A stretch of 64,000 nt of DNA, taken from positions 308,001-372,000 of the forward strand of contig JAQFVV010000502.1 in the NCBI GenBank assembly GCA_028023455.1. The letters are read 5' to 3'. Within the stretch, counting starts at the first letter, position 1; each line of letters begins with the position of its first letter. The notes under the pieces are model-generated. The model saw nothing but the letters and a program-made list of their open reading frames with translations. It did no database searches and had not been told where the DNA came from. Origin of the DNA: Epiperipatus broadwayi. Taxonomy: Eukaryota; Onychophora; Udeonychophora; Euonychophora; Peripatidae. Below are positions 12,354 through 26,088 of the stretch, one piece after another. Position numbers and translations under genes: made by a program.

Positions 12354-15300
12354 ATATGTTTGTTTTTCCTTTCTAGAAATATTTTCCTAGTTAAACCTAA
12401 AGGAATATAATATATACTGTTCTTGGAATTAACTGAAAAACGTATTTAAGTTATGTGTGTATTGTTTCCCGTTACTATAATTGTATATATTTTGTAATAA
12501 TTTTATTTGCTAAAGAAATGGTATATTCATATCTGAATATTATCATTATATAACATACACACCTTATAATTTTATAAATATTCATCTTATGATTTTAAAT
12601 AATTGAATTGGTTTCAAGCTAGAAAAATTTGTAATAGATAAGAACAGAATTCTCTAAAGTATTTCAAACTGGCTTTAAAGTACTCAATTACTTAACCATG
12701 TAGAGCAACTAAAAACAAAGGTAGATGTCTCACGTCTAGGATAAAACGCTAGCAGCTTAAATCTCTTTCAGTAAAAGAAAAGGAGAAGCAATCCAATGTT
12801 TAAAAAAAGAACTTTACCAATCTCATGAGACACCGCTGGTACAAATCCAGATTTTAGGATTCTTAATAAAATAAAAGTTGGACAATTAAACCTGCACTGA
12901 AATCCAGATTGGAACTAGAATCTGAGAAAAATAAAAGGAACAATGAATAAACCTGAAATCAATCAACCAATTCGTCTGAAGCTGATGCAATTAAGACGGT
13001 CTATTGTGAATGAACTGTAAGAGGGGGGGTTAAAAAAGTATAAAAAAGGCAGTTGAAAGAAAATTGTCATCCTTTTTTGCTTTACTCGTGTTTCAACTGT
13101 CCAGGCAGCAGGCCCAGTTTCTACCATGCAAATAATTGGCTAGAAAAGCTAAGGCCATCTTCCCGATGGTCAAGAACCGTTTTATGGAGCCCGGAGATCC
13201 AAACCACAGCCCTACTTAAAGAATAGCCCAACGATGAACCAGCAGATAAATCAGTCCATGCGTGTATTTCATACTTTCAAGCTGCAAGCCTCCAGATAAA
13301 TAACCGGTAACCACTTCTCAATCAAACTAAATCTTAAAGCTATAGCCATCTATAAATCTTTCCTAAAGCTAGCTATATAATAAGTAATCACAAACTCTTC
13401 CATTCAAATCTTATAAATTAATCACACTATGTTTAAAAGGTGTATACTCTCTTAAAATAATTAACTGTATTAGATAAACGTATCTCAACCTGTATAATTT
13501 AAAATACTTTAAAAGTTAAGTGTAAATCTTGCCTGATTTCAAATTCTTAAATCTCTTTTAAATTCAACTTATAAAAGCTTATTTGCCTTATTATTTTCTC
13601 TATTTGCGTCTATACTTTTGCATCTATATATATATTTTGTTAAAATGCATTTATTGATTTATGCTTTGCCTTCGGAGCAGAGACTATTAATTATTATAAC
13701 TTAAAGAGACATTTTGTTCTCAAGTAAAGTAATTATGCTGTTTGGCATATCTATCGATTGTCTCTGGTCTGAAACCTACTTTGATATATTATTTGAACGG
13801 CTATGCGTAGCGTAATATCACATGTTGCTTATTAAAAGGTTTGTTTGGTTAAATAAAAGAGAGTGATAATTTAAGGCATATTCAGTAGTTAGCCAAGTTT
13901 AAGCCCCAGATATGCTTTAGACCCCCTTAATGTAATTGCATATAATATGTAGTTAATTAATAAACTAGATCAATTTTAATAAAGTCCTCTTTAGCACAAT
14001 TTCAGTGTTTATTTAACTAACTGGCGTAGGGTAGTTTGCAGAAGAAACTATAGATTTCGTGCTTTACTAGTTGTTATAATTAAGATTCCAAAAGCGTTGT
14101 GAATGAGTTTTTAAGAGCACTGAGGTGCATTCCGTCTTGCTATCATATAATTATTAAGATAAGAGTAGGTTTTAAGGGCCATCTTATCATCCTTAGTTCG
14201 GACAGCCTTCTCTTGAATGGGATAATGATTTTAAGGGTCATTCCCATTTCCTCCTTTAAAAACTGAAACACCGGAATCCAGCATCTTATATCGTGGCTGT
14301 TCGAGCATCCGAACTAAAAGTTCATGTATAGCAGGTGAGCGGTATCTGAGAACCGAGTAAACGTTACTAAATCTCATGAGTAAAAGCGCATTCAAGCCGC
14401 ATCTGATGTAATTTGCATAGCGCCGTAGCCTCAGAAGTTATGCTACAAAACGCCAGTTCATCGGTTGTATATTAATTGTTCAGCATTGATCTGAACCTAA
14501 GATCTAGTTTATCTAAGAATATCTACATAAAGAGCACATTGACTGCTCCTCACGTATTGATAAATTTAAGTACACATTGTATAAATTTGCCACTCTCTTA
14601 GAGTTTAACCCTTAACATACTGAGTAGGAATGGCAGACATAATCTAGACATCAGTATAGACGTAAAATAATTATTAAGATAAAGATATAATAGAATAATG
14701 ATCGTTAAGTAATTGATTACAGAACGTGTAGTTCATATTTTCACCATCCTATGGAGTGGAATATTCAGTATATTTAATTGTTATTGTTTGTTTGTCAAAT
14801 TAAATAATTTTAAAATCTATTAACGTCTGCAGTATTATTCACTTTATTTATATTAAACCACCATCCATAATGATTTTATATGCATTAGATAATCAGCCAT
14901 AGGTTGTGTGAGTGTGTTTGGTTAAGCTATAAATATTTAGTTAAATATCCCCGAGTCTCTCATTTTACCCTTTGCTATTGCCGGCGCGGAAATTGAGAGA
15001 TTACGAGTGTAACCTCATATATGTCATTCATAAGGTAGTAAGTCAGGGAGTGTTGGTGAAGGAGCTGAGGTGCGGTCAGATTTGGTCTCAAACCCCCATC
15101 TAGATCAGCCTTGGTATAATTTACCAAAACTCTGGATTTTGTTGCGTGGATGTTCAAATATGAGTGTTACAATATATATATATATATATATATTCAAATC
15201 ATCATTCTTTCAAATGATCTATTTATTAACAGATGACATTGCTGAAAAAACAATATTTGGGAAAGAGATTTGAATTTTCAGCTAGCAATATGTAGTGGGA

Positions 15301-15674
15301 TATTTTCTTATATAAGTATGTGAATATAGATTTAGTATTTTTTTCAAGATGACAAATTTTATCTATGATTTCTGAAATTCTTTATTAATTTACAAGTTGT
15401 ATAAAACATAAGATATGTGTCCGTGAGGCATCTTCGTTTTAATTAAGGTAAGTTCTCTTTTTTGTTTTTCTTTTATTAATTGACAATAATAAAAAAATGA
15501 CCACCTCTGATTTTTTGGGGTAAGTATACCGTTTTTTTTTTTTAAAAATAAATAATTATGTTTGCCAAATTTTAATTTCTAAATGTTTATTAAATAGATT
15601 CCATTTTTATCATGCCACTATATATTTACTTATATAAATATAAATCTACATAAAGTAAATTATTTTATTTATAG
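11514..15674. other. gene-free sequence with GC-richer islands
   Basis: No gene supported. Islands at about 11700-11890, 13080-13330, 14100-14470 and 14950-15130 are richer in GC than the rest and probably represent old repeats. The minus strand of the first contains a B-box-like GGTTCAATCC. An (AT)n run lies at 12319-12349. A donor-like AAG|GTAAGT occurs at 15446, but the preceding sequence has stops in the phase required to join the first CCP exon, so I do not call an exon there. Confidence 0.45.
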
Positions 15675-15851
15675 TTGGAGATTGTTCGCAACCGCCACAA
15701 TTAAAAAATGGGTATTATGAAACACCGAATGACACACGAGTAAATTCGAAAATTTTCTATAAGTGTAATACTGGATACATTATAACAGGATCGAATGAAA
15801 GCACATGTTCTTGGAATGGACGATGGAGCGAATTAGAAGCTGTTTGTACAA
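15675..15851 (+). CDS. sushi/CCP domain exon 1
   Basis: This exon encodes one complete sushi (complement control protein, CCP, SCR) module, a roughly 60-residue disulfide-bonded domain found in secreted and cell-surface proteins. The translation runs from GDCSQPP through FYKCNTGYIITGS to CSWNGRW and ends AVC. Four cysteines, the 'Y.C..GY...G' block and the 'NG.W' tryptophan are all present. Two NxS/T sequons (NDT, NES) are visible. It starts after a TTTATAG acceptor and ends before GTGAGT. Both borders are phase 1, so the 177-base exon can be added or skipped without changing frame. It is the most upstream exon I can support. No signal peptide or start codon is seen, so earlier exons probably exist. 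The product has no specific name I can justify. Confidence 0.93.
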
Positions 15852-16299
15852 GTGAGTATTTTTTTTAAAAAAAAAACAAAACTTTATTTCATTAAATTAA
15901 TCGTTTATAAATATTTGCTCTCAGAAGATTTATAAAAAAAGCAAAACAAATTAACACCCTGATATTATTGTGTAATTAAAAAAGAAAAAATAATGTCAAT
16001 CATATTGATTATTCTGAATAGAATTTTTTAAATTAAGAGTAAAGATTATCTCATGATATCGATATAAGCATATGTATATACTAATAGTTAGCCAGATAGA
16101 TTTCAAAAAAGTGCCAGGAATTCAGGTAATATATATGTTAAAACCGATTTAATATTTCATCTTTTATAAATATTTTCACTTTAGAAAAATAACGTGAAAT
16201 TAATTATTCAGTACAAATTTTTAAATAATAAAATTACTTAGTTTAATGAAGATTTGCGATTTCATTTCCATGATTTTCTATTGTACCAGTCAAAACATG

Positions 16300-16455
16300 T
16301 TTATCCATCTAATATGAGCTGGAACTCAAAAAATGTACTTTAAATCCAGTCAAGCCCGAGATTTAGGTCAAGGACCAGCCTGGATTCGAACCCACTCTCT
16401 AAGCCCCAGATCAAACACCTAATGGATAACTTAACAATGATGGCACATGAGAATT
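16300..16455 (-). repeat. probable tRNA-derived SINE fragment
   Basis: The minus strand contains a perfect polymerase III B box, GGGTTCGAATCCAGG, at about 16372-16386. It is preceded at the expected distance by a degenerate A-box-like GTTAAGTTATCC. The sequence does not fold convincingly as a functional tRNA. It continues into a non-tRNA tail, so an old SINE is more likely. The ends are not defined and no target-site duplication was found. Confidence 0.4.
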
Positions 16456-19299
16456 AATTTTAAATCCGGCCCACTAGCAGAGCAAGAAGACAATGAGATA
16501 TTATCAATTTTGACTTAACTAAAATATATACACGCATAGTTGTATGTATGGAAGTGGACAAAAAGAAATTCGAACTACTCAAATAAGTTAGACAATAAAA
16601 GTATAGTTTAATATAATGACAAATTATTAATTTACATATATGAATTAACTGCACACATTAGTATGTGCGTGAATGAACCATTGTCATTCACGCTATTATT
16701 TCTCATGCTCTTTATTAGCTAAATAATATAAATAAACACACATCTTTGGTGGGTCCAATATTAAGATGCCAATCGATTATTAGAAAGAATTTACATAAAA
16801 TTGCTATTAATGCTTTGGGTTATAGTTCTGAAACATGGTGACTAACATTATTTCAGGGAGCATTCTGAGATTCATTACAGATATAATATAAACCATTTTC
16901 ACACCATTATGGTCATGAAAATAAATAAAATACATTTGAAAACATATTTGATTATATGATACAATACTTATGAAAATTCTTTTATGTAGCACTGGTAAGA
17001 AGAATGCTTTATTTTCCCCAAGGCAAATACTCCTAAATTTTATAAATAACAAATTATGACAGTGGGGTTGTATAAGATTGAAATAAATTTAATTAATAAA
17101 ACTAGTAGTAGTTGGCATTTATATATATTATAAGCAGAGCACAATTTTAATATTATTACAGCACTAAAATAAGGGCATAAGCAAAAGTAATAATAATATG
17201 AATAAGAGGGGTACTAACATAGGCAGAGAACTCAAAGATAAGGTTGTGCTTGTGGACAAAAAACGAAATCTAACACCTTTTCTAGGGCAGTGCTTAGTGA
17301 AAAGTGGATAAGGCATGTCGTAGACTTCACCGACATACAGGCCTTTCATATGAAGCAAGTGGATACCACCAGAGGCATTTTATACGAAATAAATGGTCCT
17401 GGGAAGATTAACTATGCTCAGGACAAGGCTTGAGAAGAAATCTATGGGTTTGAACTTGTCGCAACCCCCAGATTAAGAAGCACATATATATAATCATGAA
17501 GATGAGCCAAATGTCAGTAACACAGTATGAATGAATGTCACTAATGACATGAAATATGATTTACTGCTTTAAAATAAATGACCCTTGTTTGAATACCATA
17601 ATTTAGACAAATAATATGCTATGAAGTTATAATATATATAGACACAAGATTTTACTTAATAATTAAAATAGTAAAATATTAAAATTAACCCCCCTTTCTT
17701 TTTCCGATATTTAAAATAATTCAATCCCACCTTCATGGATTTTATAACAACTGAGAATATTTAAGCATATACTATTTTAAGAGTATAGAAAAAAATAAAA
17801 TAACTAGCAGTTATATATAGAAAATAATTAGTAAGTCACTGTTTCAGAATTGAATAAATAATATTTTATATTATTTCAGAGTGTTAATTAGCTTGAGTTC
17901 TGGATTCACCCCAGGTAGAAAATCCAGAGTTAAACAAATATATTTTTATACTAAGACATAAATAAAATGTTGACTCGTAAAACAATCTGGTGAGCGTATT
18001 AATTAATAATGCATTATGTTTTAAGAGAATGTTAATAATCTCAATTCATGAAGGTTTACTTAAAAGAAAAGATTTTAAAAATTCAACTCATCAGATTGCT
18101 TGAGATTGGCATATTAGTACTAAAAACATACATATAAATAAATGACCACACCAGAGTTAAAAAAAGTTAGAGCATATGAGAGAGAATTAAATTTATAGAA
18201 ATCATTTGATAGCAATTTACATATTAAAAAAATTATGAAATTAAATTATACATTAGGAGAAATTGATAGTACAGTTTGAGACTAGTTAGTCAAGGTAGAT
18301 TTAGTTTCAATGGTGGCAGTTTGAAATAATTTACCTTGCACAATTTTAAGAGTCCATTTTTTAAAGTATGGCATTTAATGGATTCAATTGAATTCTTGGT
18401 GACAGCCAGCTTCTGATCAGCATTTCAAAGTTCTTTTTGAGCCCTTTCTTCATTTCAGAAGAGCAGGATATTATGGCAATGGAAGATGATCTTCACAGAA
18501 TGGGTTTACTACTCGATCATTATTTTTTTTAAACTTTCAAACCAGCATGGGTTATGTTCATTGCAGTTCTTTCAATAGTAGCTAATCTATCCATTGGTGA
18601 TTTAAAATCTGGCCATTTTATACTCTGCCCAGGTATTTCTGGAATGCTTTTAATTACTTAGTTTTAGCCTTAAAATCTAATCTCTGATCTAACAGAAATT
18701 TTAGTTTTCTTTGTCCATTGTTTTTGAAAGATGCAACATTAGATAATGTCTAAAAATAAATTCAAATCTATTTCCAGATTAGAAATAGATTTGACAAAAA
18801 TGTTTATAACAAAAGAAAATCTTTAATCTTAATCCCATTTTAAGTAAAAACTTTAATTAAAAATACCTTCCCCAAATTAAAACAATAGGGTTTTCAACCC
18901 TTTAATTATTTTTGGACAATAATGATTGCATCTTCCATCTTGGATTTTACAAAATATACAGTTTAAAAGGAAAAACAAGCAATTTAAAAAGAAAAAGTTT
19001 TAAAAATGACGTATAATAAAATATTTAAAACATCAATATTTTGTTAGTACGTTTTTGTTCATATATATATATATTCTAACCTTGACTTGTGCATCCTCGC
19101 TTCAGAATAGTATACGATATGAAATAAGGTTCTAGATCAGTTAATAATTAATAAATGAAATATTCAGCATTAAAATTAAATGTTTCACTAGCTCAAACTT
19201 AAAATTAGAATAAGGTTCAGTTTATAAAAATAAATTAAATAAATATTTAATATTTTTATGAGATTTGAAGTGAAAATACAGGTGACAAGATAGATTACA

Positions 19300-22200
19300 T
19301 TGAGCCAATATCCCACAGGATACTACCTCAATGGCATAAGAACACTATCCCCCTTTATTACTATTTCAAATAACAAACTCATAGTATTCTTACGACTAAT
19401 AACTTCTACTCACTAAGATTAAACTAATAATTACATCTTAATCTTCTATTTATAATAATCTAGCTCAATAAAATAATCTCAGGTTCATAAAGTTTATTCT
19501 AAGTTAATTTAAAAATACGGTAGTAAAATATGAGAAAGGATTTTATGCCATAATCTACTACACTTAAACTAATAATAATAATAATAATAATAGTCTTCAT
19601 TGTTTAACTACTACTGGATATCTTTTCTTTTTGTTATATTTTTATTACCATAATAAAATAATAAAATAAGTTTATATAATCTTTTATCTTCATGTAATGA
19701 TATAATAAATATGTGGTAGCATTTTGATAATCTGATAAACAAAATATGTGTGGCAACTGATAGCATATAATTCAATATACTATTGTGATAACTGATTTAT
19801 GACCAATAAAACCATGTAAAATTATGATTATTTAATTAAATGAATACTAATAAAATGTTTAAAATTCTTAAAATACTTCTCTGTTTATTTTTTTGTGCAA
19901 AATTATATTTTTGTTTCAATTGTTATGAATATATCGTGATTTCATGCAGTGAAGTGGAGAAATAAACAATCCAAACACAAAAATTTTGAAAAACAAATTT
20001 TAACAAAGTTTATTAACAACAACAAAATAAAATAAACAATTTATGTACACTATTTACAATGGATATCCTTATTTTAATCTTACATTTTTATCTACTAAGT
20101 TATATAAAAAATAGTTTATAGTTTAGTTATATCTTTATTTATACTTAAGACAAAATAAAAAAAAATGTTACCATTTGGTTTCTTATTATGGTTAACTTAT
20201 TATAAATATATTTACTTATTAGCAGAATATTTCATCATTAATATTATTAAACTATCTTATTTTTAAAACATTCATAGGGAAACATTCTACAGAAAACAAA
20301 ATTAACTTTATAATGAGTATGGATTTCTCAAAATATAAAAAAAAATTTCATCTTGCAAAGTCAAAGATGTTACATAAAATATTCATCCAAAATTCAGTAC
20401 TAGATTTTAGTGTTTTATCACACGATGTTTACTAATCGTAATATATTCTTATTTAGCCTTACTGTAGTATGATGTAAGTGTAATAATCAATATATTCCCG
20501 TTATTCAATAAACAAAAAATATATACTATGCATATTGTTTATATAATTTACATTGTACTATTATATTTTAAAAATATGCAACACTTATTTTTCTCTTAAC
20601 AATAATAATAAAGCATTCAAAAATTATTAACACTTTAAAGAAAATATCTTGTTTAGATACTCTATTCCAAAATTTATATTTCATTTCCGAAATAAATTCA
20701 AAAATATATTCTATGATTCTTTCCTTTCCTTAGGATTCACTGGACCTTCAATTTTACGTTATAAAATTCTATTCCTTCTAAGCAAATAAACCAATCTTAT
20801 ACAAAATGATAGTATAGCCTAAGTTCTAAATTATTTACCATTTCTTTTCAAAATATCTTACTAAAATGATGCAGTTACATGAAATAAAGATAGCGAAACA
20901 GATGCATAGGATTTAAGGAAGAAAGCTAGAGTATCACTCATAATATATCTCAAAAATCATGGCACAGTGCATTACAAGAAAGAGGTATGACCTTTACCTG
21001 TCTAATAACCTCTAATACATGAACGATGTTAAAGCTATTTCTTCAGCTTTATTAGAACATCAAATATTTAAAGAAACATAAAACACTGTCCAAATAAAAT
21101 GTGTACCAGTCATAGGGCTTTGTTAACTATGCTGATATCCACATAAAGACTAAATATTATTTCTATTCCTTATCATATCCTATTTCTTAAAAACATCATC
21201 TTGGTTTCCTGTTCACTAAGTACTTCCAAGCCACTATCTCAACATTATTTCTCAAGATTTTCCACATCTTACATTGATAAATAACTATCTGCATTTACAA
21301 AACAATAAATAAAATTCACTGATAATTTTAAAACAATCTAGCTCTTCCATAAGAAAAGTCTGTCTACTTCATCATTCTGTATGTTTAATCATATACGATC
21401 TAACTAGACAATATTTGAATATCCAATAACATAAAAATTTTGAAAGAATCACATAACTATGTGTTATTATGTTGGATTAAATCACTACTATAAAAAAAAA
21501 TCATTTTCAAATCAATCCTATCTCATAATGTTTTTTAAAATGTTGTATGAAAATGCGTTACATATAATTAAAAAAAATTTTACACTTCATTCTTACTATC
21601 CATAGATGATCTAAAGAAAACAAAAATATACATTATAAATTATTAATAGTCATTATTATTACCAAAATAACCTTTATCTGGTCATCATATTCAGTAGGCT
21701 TCTTCATCCACTAGATACCAATCATTGCAAACATAAAGAAATATACATTCATACACTTTATTTTAAAATATATTCTTATCTAAATTATTAGATTATTCCA
21801 TTATAAAATTTTATATCATCAACAAATTAATGTTTTATGTTTTCCTAATCTTATAAAAAAAAATTAGATTTAAACTAGGTTAATAAAATAAAAGGAATCA
21901 AAACTATAATTACATATTTTCTTGACAATAGTTCCTGATAAGTCCAAAATGTTTATTTTTTTTCTCTAGAGTTTTAAAATGTTCTCCTCCAAGCGCGTTA
22001 ACGTTTAAAAATAAAAATAAATATTAATCCATTTAGTAAAATTTATAGAAAATAATCCTTGGTTTTAGTATTTATGATGATAATTATTAAATCATAATAT
22101 TAATTAATCCCATGAAATTTCTTCAATATTCTCTGCCAATATTCTCTGCGGCGTATCCGATGCATCACTCCATCTAGCTTAACTTTAAAAATATTTGATA

Positions 22201-23110
22201 AACTTTTAAGTACTATTTGTATTTTCATGGATCCATCTTTTATTCAACTATATGTTCACTTTTTTATATATGTTTCTTTCTTAATACATTTAAACTTTCG
22301 TTTGATATTTTTTTATATATCACTTTTTAAAAAAAACTTCAAGTACTTTTAAACAAATGTTTTCTAAATACATTTTAAACAATTCTAAGACTGGAAGTTT
22401 TAATATCAAAAAAAAAAACGCTTCAGTAACATATTCTCCTGGGTTCTTTCTTTAATTCTTGAAAAAAATTTTTTTAAAAAAAATGTTACCTTCAGAAAGG
22501 ATATAACATTTTACTCCTTTTGATATAATATTTTATAAAACGATTCATAAGATATAATTGTCTTATTACTATTTTTTAAAAATAAATCTTGGATAAGCTT
22601 ATCTAAATAATAATGCGTCTCCAATTTTTCCTTTTTAAACGGAAAATAACTTTCCACTGTATCAGTATAATGTCCGTACTATGATTTTTATGCACTAGAA
22701 TAGTTCTCCGGTGAAGCATTAATAAAGCTGTATCAAAATATTCCAAAACATTTTTATATTATTAGAATTTATATCCATTTTATTCTACAGTATATCCATC
22801 TTTTCATTGCGAAGTTTAGGTCAAATTTCAGATAAAATAATCCTGGCAAGTAACTTTTAAAAATTAGAAAATCATTTTCAAAAAGTTCCCAAATATATTT
22901 TATTTTAAACTCTCTTTTGCAAAATACTTTTTAAATAATATCAATTAGTTTTTTTTTTTTTTTTGCAAATAAAACTATAAGAAAGTACTAAAAAAAATTG
23001 ACTAAAATAAAAATTTTAAAGTACTATCTCTTCGATAGTTACTAATATACCTTTCTCTGGATTCAATCCATTATTAATCTCCCCTGATACCCCCGTGCAG
23101 TTCATATTTA
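19300..23110. other. G-poor AT-rich intronic block
   Basis: No gene or exon is visible. Sampled stretches are unbalanced: 21181-21240 has about 16 C and 5 G. The minus strand near 23118 reads TATAAATATGAACTGCACGG, which resembles an LTR or core promoter TATA region. This may be a decayed minus-strand LTR-type element, but no coding motif supports that. Confidence 0.25.
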
Positions 23111-24219
23111 TAGTCTGTAAGAATACCTCATTTGATAGGTTGATTTTTACTTTAGCTTGAGAACAAATTTACATATATTTTTAGTTTTACAGAATTATAT
23201 TTGAAAATAAAATTATGACATAATGAACTTAAAATATTATTTAAAATACTACTTTTAAATCAATTATTACTTTATTTAAATTATGTAATCATTTAAAATA
23301 ACTTTTAAAATAACATTTTAATATTTATTCCATACTTAATATTCCATTTATCTTGTTTTATTTAAACAAAATATTTAATTTTTATTATATCTGTATTCAT
23401 CTTCATTACATCATTTAAAACATGTTATACGATAGTTAACTTAATATTTATTATTATTTGCTTTTATGGTAGGCAATAATTCTATCCAATTCCATAATAC
23501 AATCTTTTAAAATATTTTAAACTTTGTTATTAATTCAAACAAGCAGTGTGTGAAAGTATGCTTTATACAAGTCACATGATCAATAACTTTGACAGATAAT
23601 TTTCAATCCATTTCTCTGCCCAGATTTATAAAATTGATACACTTATTATATTTAATAATATAATTATAAAATTTCGAAGAACAATTTAGAAAATATAGAA
23701 TTAAATACAATTCTCACCATCATAAAGTTTATTTTTAAAATATATTATATTAATTTTGATTATTGAACATAGTTTATAAATTTAAATACTGTATAGCATT
23801 TATTTATCTATACGTTTAAGACTATTAAAATTGAATTTTTTAAATATACTTTTAATTATTTATAGCTGTGTTATGTAATATGGCCAGCTTTTACAACCAT
23901 GTGCAACAATATTTAAAGCTTTACATAACTACTTTTAAATAATTCGCTATAATTTTATATACCACGTATTTTCTCTAGCTTCAAATTGTACTTTAAAAAT
24001 ATAATCGACAAACTATAATTAATGTATTAAAATAACATATTCTAAAATTTAAAATTTTTAGTAATTGACTGTTATGAACTATTACTGACCTATAGAAAAG
24101 GGCACTATATATATATATATATATTTGAGCCACACCTATGTACTTTAATAAAAAGAATTAATAATGATATTTTAAATGTGGTTTTATTTTCTCCTTATTT
24201 GTAATAATAGAAATACTTG

Positions 24220-24396
24220 ATTGTAAATTAGAGAAAAAATCTAGTTTAACAATAATAATAATTTGAATATTCTAATTTACATATATTTATTACATTTTTC
24301 AAGAAGGCTATGAATATGAGGCATGGTTCCTCGAAAACGTTCAGCCAAAATTTATTATTATTATTGTTAAACTAGATTTTTTCTCTAATTTACAAT
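24220..24396. repeat. MITE-like element with about 45-base terminal inverted repeats
   Basis: The left end reads ATTGTAAATTAGAGAAAAAA, then TCTAGTTTAACAATAATAATAA. The right end is its complement, finishing TTTTTTCTCTAATTTACAAT. The repeats enclose about 90 bases of unrelated sequence (containing GAGGCATGGTTCCTCGAAAA). At 177 bases with matching long termini and no coding capacity, it fits a non-autonomous DNA transposon. The family is not identified. Confidence 0.8.
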
Positions 24397-24952
24397 GATA
24401 TTTTAAAAAAATGTTATTGAAACATTGAAATTTTATAACTTAGGCATGCATCTCAAATATATACATAAAATATATATACACAACTAAAGGAGTGTGGTGG
24501 GATATAGGGTTTGAATATAGATTAGTAGATGGAACCATGAAGCTCAATCTTAAGCTAAGATTGACTGCTTCATTTCTCCTTATATACAATGAAACAAAAA
24601 AAAACATTGAAAAAAAATGCTTTGACTAGGAGTTTTCAAGTGATGACCAAAAGAACAATGAAAAAAATCATTACATAAAACTATAACATATCCGTGTGCG
24701 TGCTTTTATGCAAAATAATGTATTTGGTTTAACAAATAGAAGATTTCAGAAAATTTCCAAGAAATACTTAAAATCACAATTACATGTGTATTGTATGTAT
24801 AAAAGGTTTTTAGTGGGAAAGTGAAATCAATGAATTTCATTCATTGAATTGTTTCATCCTCAGATTGATTCTAGTTATGCTGTTTCCTATGCTTGAACTT
24901 TTTATGGATGCCTGAGCAATAAACCCATTCGATTATTAATGTATTTAGTTTT

Positions 24953-25146
24953 ACATATTATACCATTTACATCATCCTTAAATACTCTATCAATACTCTT
25001 TATTTATATCAAAAATAACAGTTTTGACTGTTCTGCAGTCATTATCAGCTCTGATAGTGACTGCAGAACAGTCTAAACTGTTGGTTTTGATATAAATAAA
25101 GAGTATTGATAAAGTGTTTAAGAAAGTTGTAAATAGTATGATGTGT
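24953..25146. repeat. 194-base foldback element
   Basis: Almost the whole element is an inverted repeat with arms of about 95 bases around a two-base centre at 25049-25050. Shared blocks are ATCAATACTCTTTATTTATA and ACTGTTCTGCAGTCA with their complements. The outer 40 bases of the arms have diverged more than the inner 55. It lies 457 bases upstream of the second CCP exon. Confidence 0.85.
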
Positions 25147-25603
25147 TAAAGTAGAAATCAATAAACAGGAAAAGGAAGAAAAAGAAGAAAATTTTATTTA
25201 GTTTCATAAACAGAATTAAATATTATAGGTAAAGCATGAAGATATGTAAAACTAATTTAATTAAACATAATGTATTGTAATTTCGAAGGTAAATATTTTT
25301 TTTAAATGTATATATATATATTAGTGCTTATAATTTATTGATATTATATAATATTATTTACTACAGTGTTTTTTTAATGTGGGGTGAGGTTTTGATCAGG
25401 ATCATAGATTTTGGTCCAAAACTATAGAAAATTTAAAGATATGTATAAATTAGTTTTTATGTTGCAAAAATAGTAAATGAGAAAATTTATCCAAAAAAAA
25501 GTTAACGTCGATGAGGAAAAAAATGGAATTCAAGTGAAACACATTATAAAATAAGTTTACTGATTAAATATTTTCCCAGTTTTAATTATATGTACATTTT
25601 CAG

Positions 25604-25780
25604 AAATAAACTGTGGTGAGGTGCCAGAATTATATTATGGTTTTCACCATGAAATCATTGATTATTCCTATGGAAGTGTTGTAGAATATGAATGTGAGGA
25701 AGATTACAGATTAGTGGGTTTTTCCAAAATTACTTGCACATCTAATTACACCTGGACTCCATTACAAGCTGAATGTAAAG
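25604..25780 (+). CDS. sushi/CCP domain exon 2
   Basis: Second CCP module of the gene. The translation opens INCGEVPELYYGF, continues VVEYECEEDYRLVGF, then ITCTSNYTW, and ends AEC. The four structural cysteines and the conserved tryptophan are present. The usual NG before Trp is replaced by NYT, which forms an N-glycosylation sequon. The acceptor is TACATTTTCAG and the donor GTATAA. The exon is 177 bases and phase 1 on both sides. Joining to exon 1 creates a lysine codon across the junction. It is separated from the third module by only 76 bases, so these two may be an old tandem pair. Confidence 0.93.
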
Positions 25781-25856
25781 GTATAAAGTTCAGAATAAAA
25801 TTTTAAAATGTAGTAAGTGTTAAATATTTTCAAAACTAATTGTATTATATATATAG
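25781..25856 (+). other. 76-base intron between CCP exons 2 and 3
   Basis: Bounded by GTATAA and TATATATAG. Reading through it from exon 2 meets a stop after a few codons, so it must be spliced. It is about 130 times shorter than the neighbouring introns. Confidence 0.88.
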
Positions 25857-26042
25857 AAATTATTTGTAAAGCTCCATCTTTCTCTCAATTTGGAACTTAT
25901 GATCCAATGTGGACTGATGAGGAATATCATTACATGTCAAATGTGACATATGAATGTGATTATGGGTATAATATGATCGGTTCACACATAAGTTATTGCC
26001 TACAGGATGGTCTTTGGCACCCACAACCTCCATTATGTATTA
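25857..26042 (+). CDS. sushi/CCP domain exon 3
   Basis: Third CCP module, 186 bases, phase 1 on both sides. It reads IICKAPSFSQFGTY, then NVTYECDYGYNMIGS, then YCLQDGLW, and ends PPLC. All four cysteines, the 'YEC..GY...G' block and the 'DG.W' tryptophan are present, with an NVT sequon. The acceptor is TATATATAG with a weak pyrimidine tract. The donor GTAAGT is a strong consensus, but it lies inside a perfect palindrome (26038-26101) that could fold over it. Two nearby ATG-initiated frames that read into the intron are shadows of this exon. Confidence 0.93.
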
Positions 26043-26050
26043 GTAAGTTC

Positions 26051-26088
<38 letters not shown>

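Larger units (their letters stand above)
15852..25603 (+). other. intron 1 of the CCP gene
   Basis: This intron of 9752 bases is bounded by GTGAGT and a TACATTTTCAG acceptor. Apart from the repeats listed separately it holds no supported exon. The part from about 19300 to 23110 is very AT-rich and tends to have fewer G than C on the plus strand. Confidence 0.85.

Noticed and set aside
15340-15446. possible upstream exon ending AAG|GTAAGT before CCP exon 1
   Set aside because: The phase needed to join exon 1 contains a stop just before the donor, and no signal peptide is encoded.
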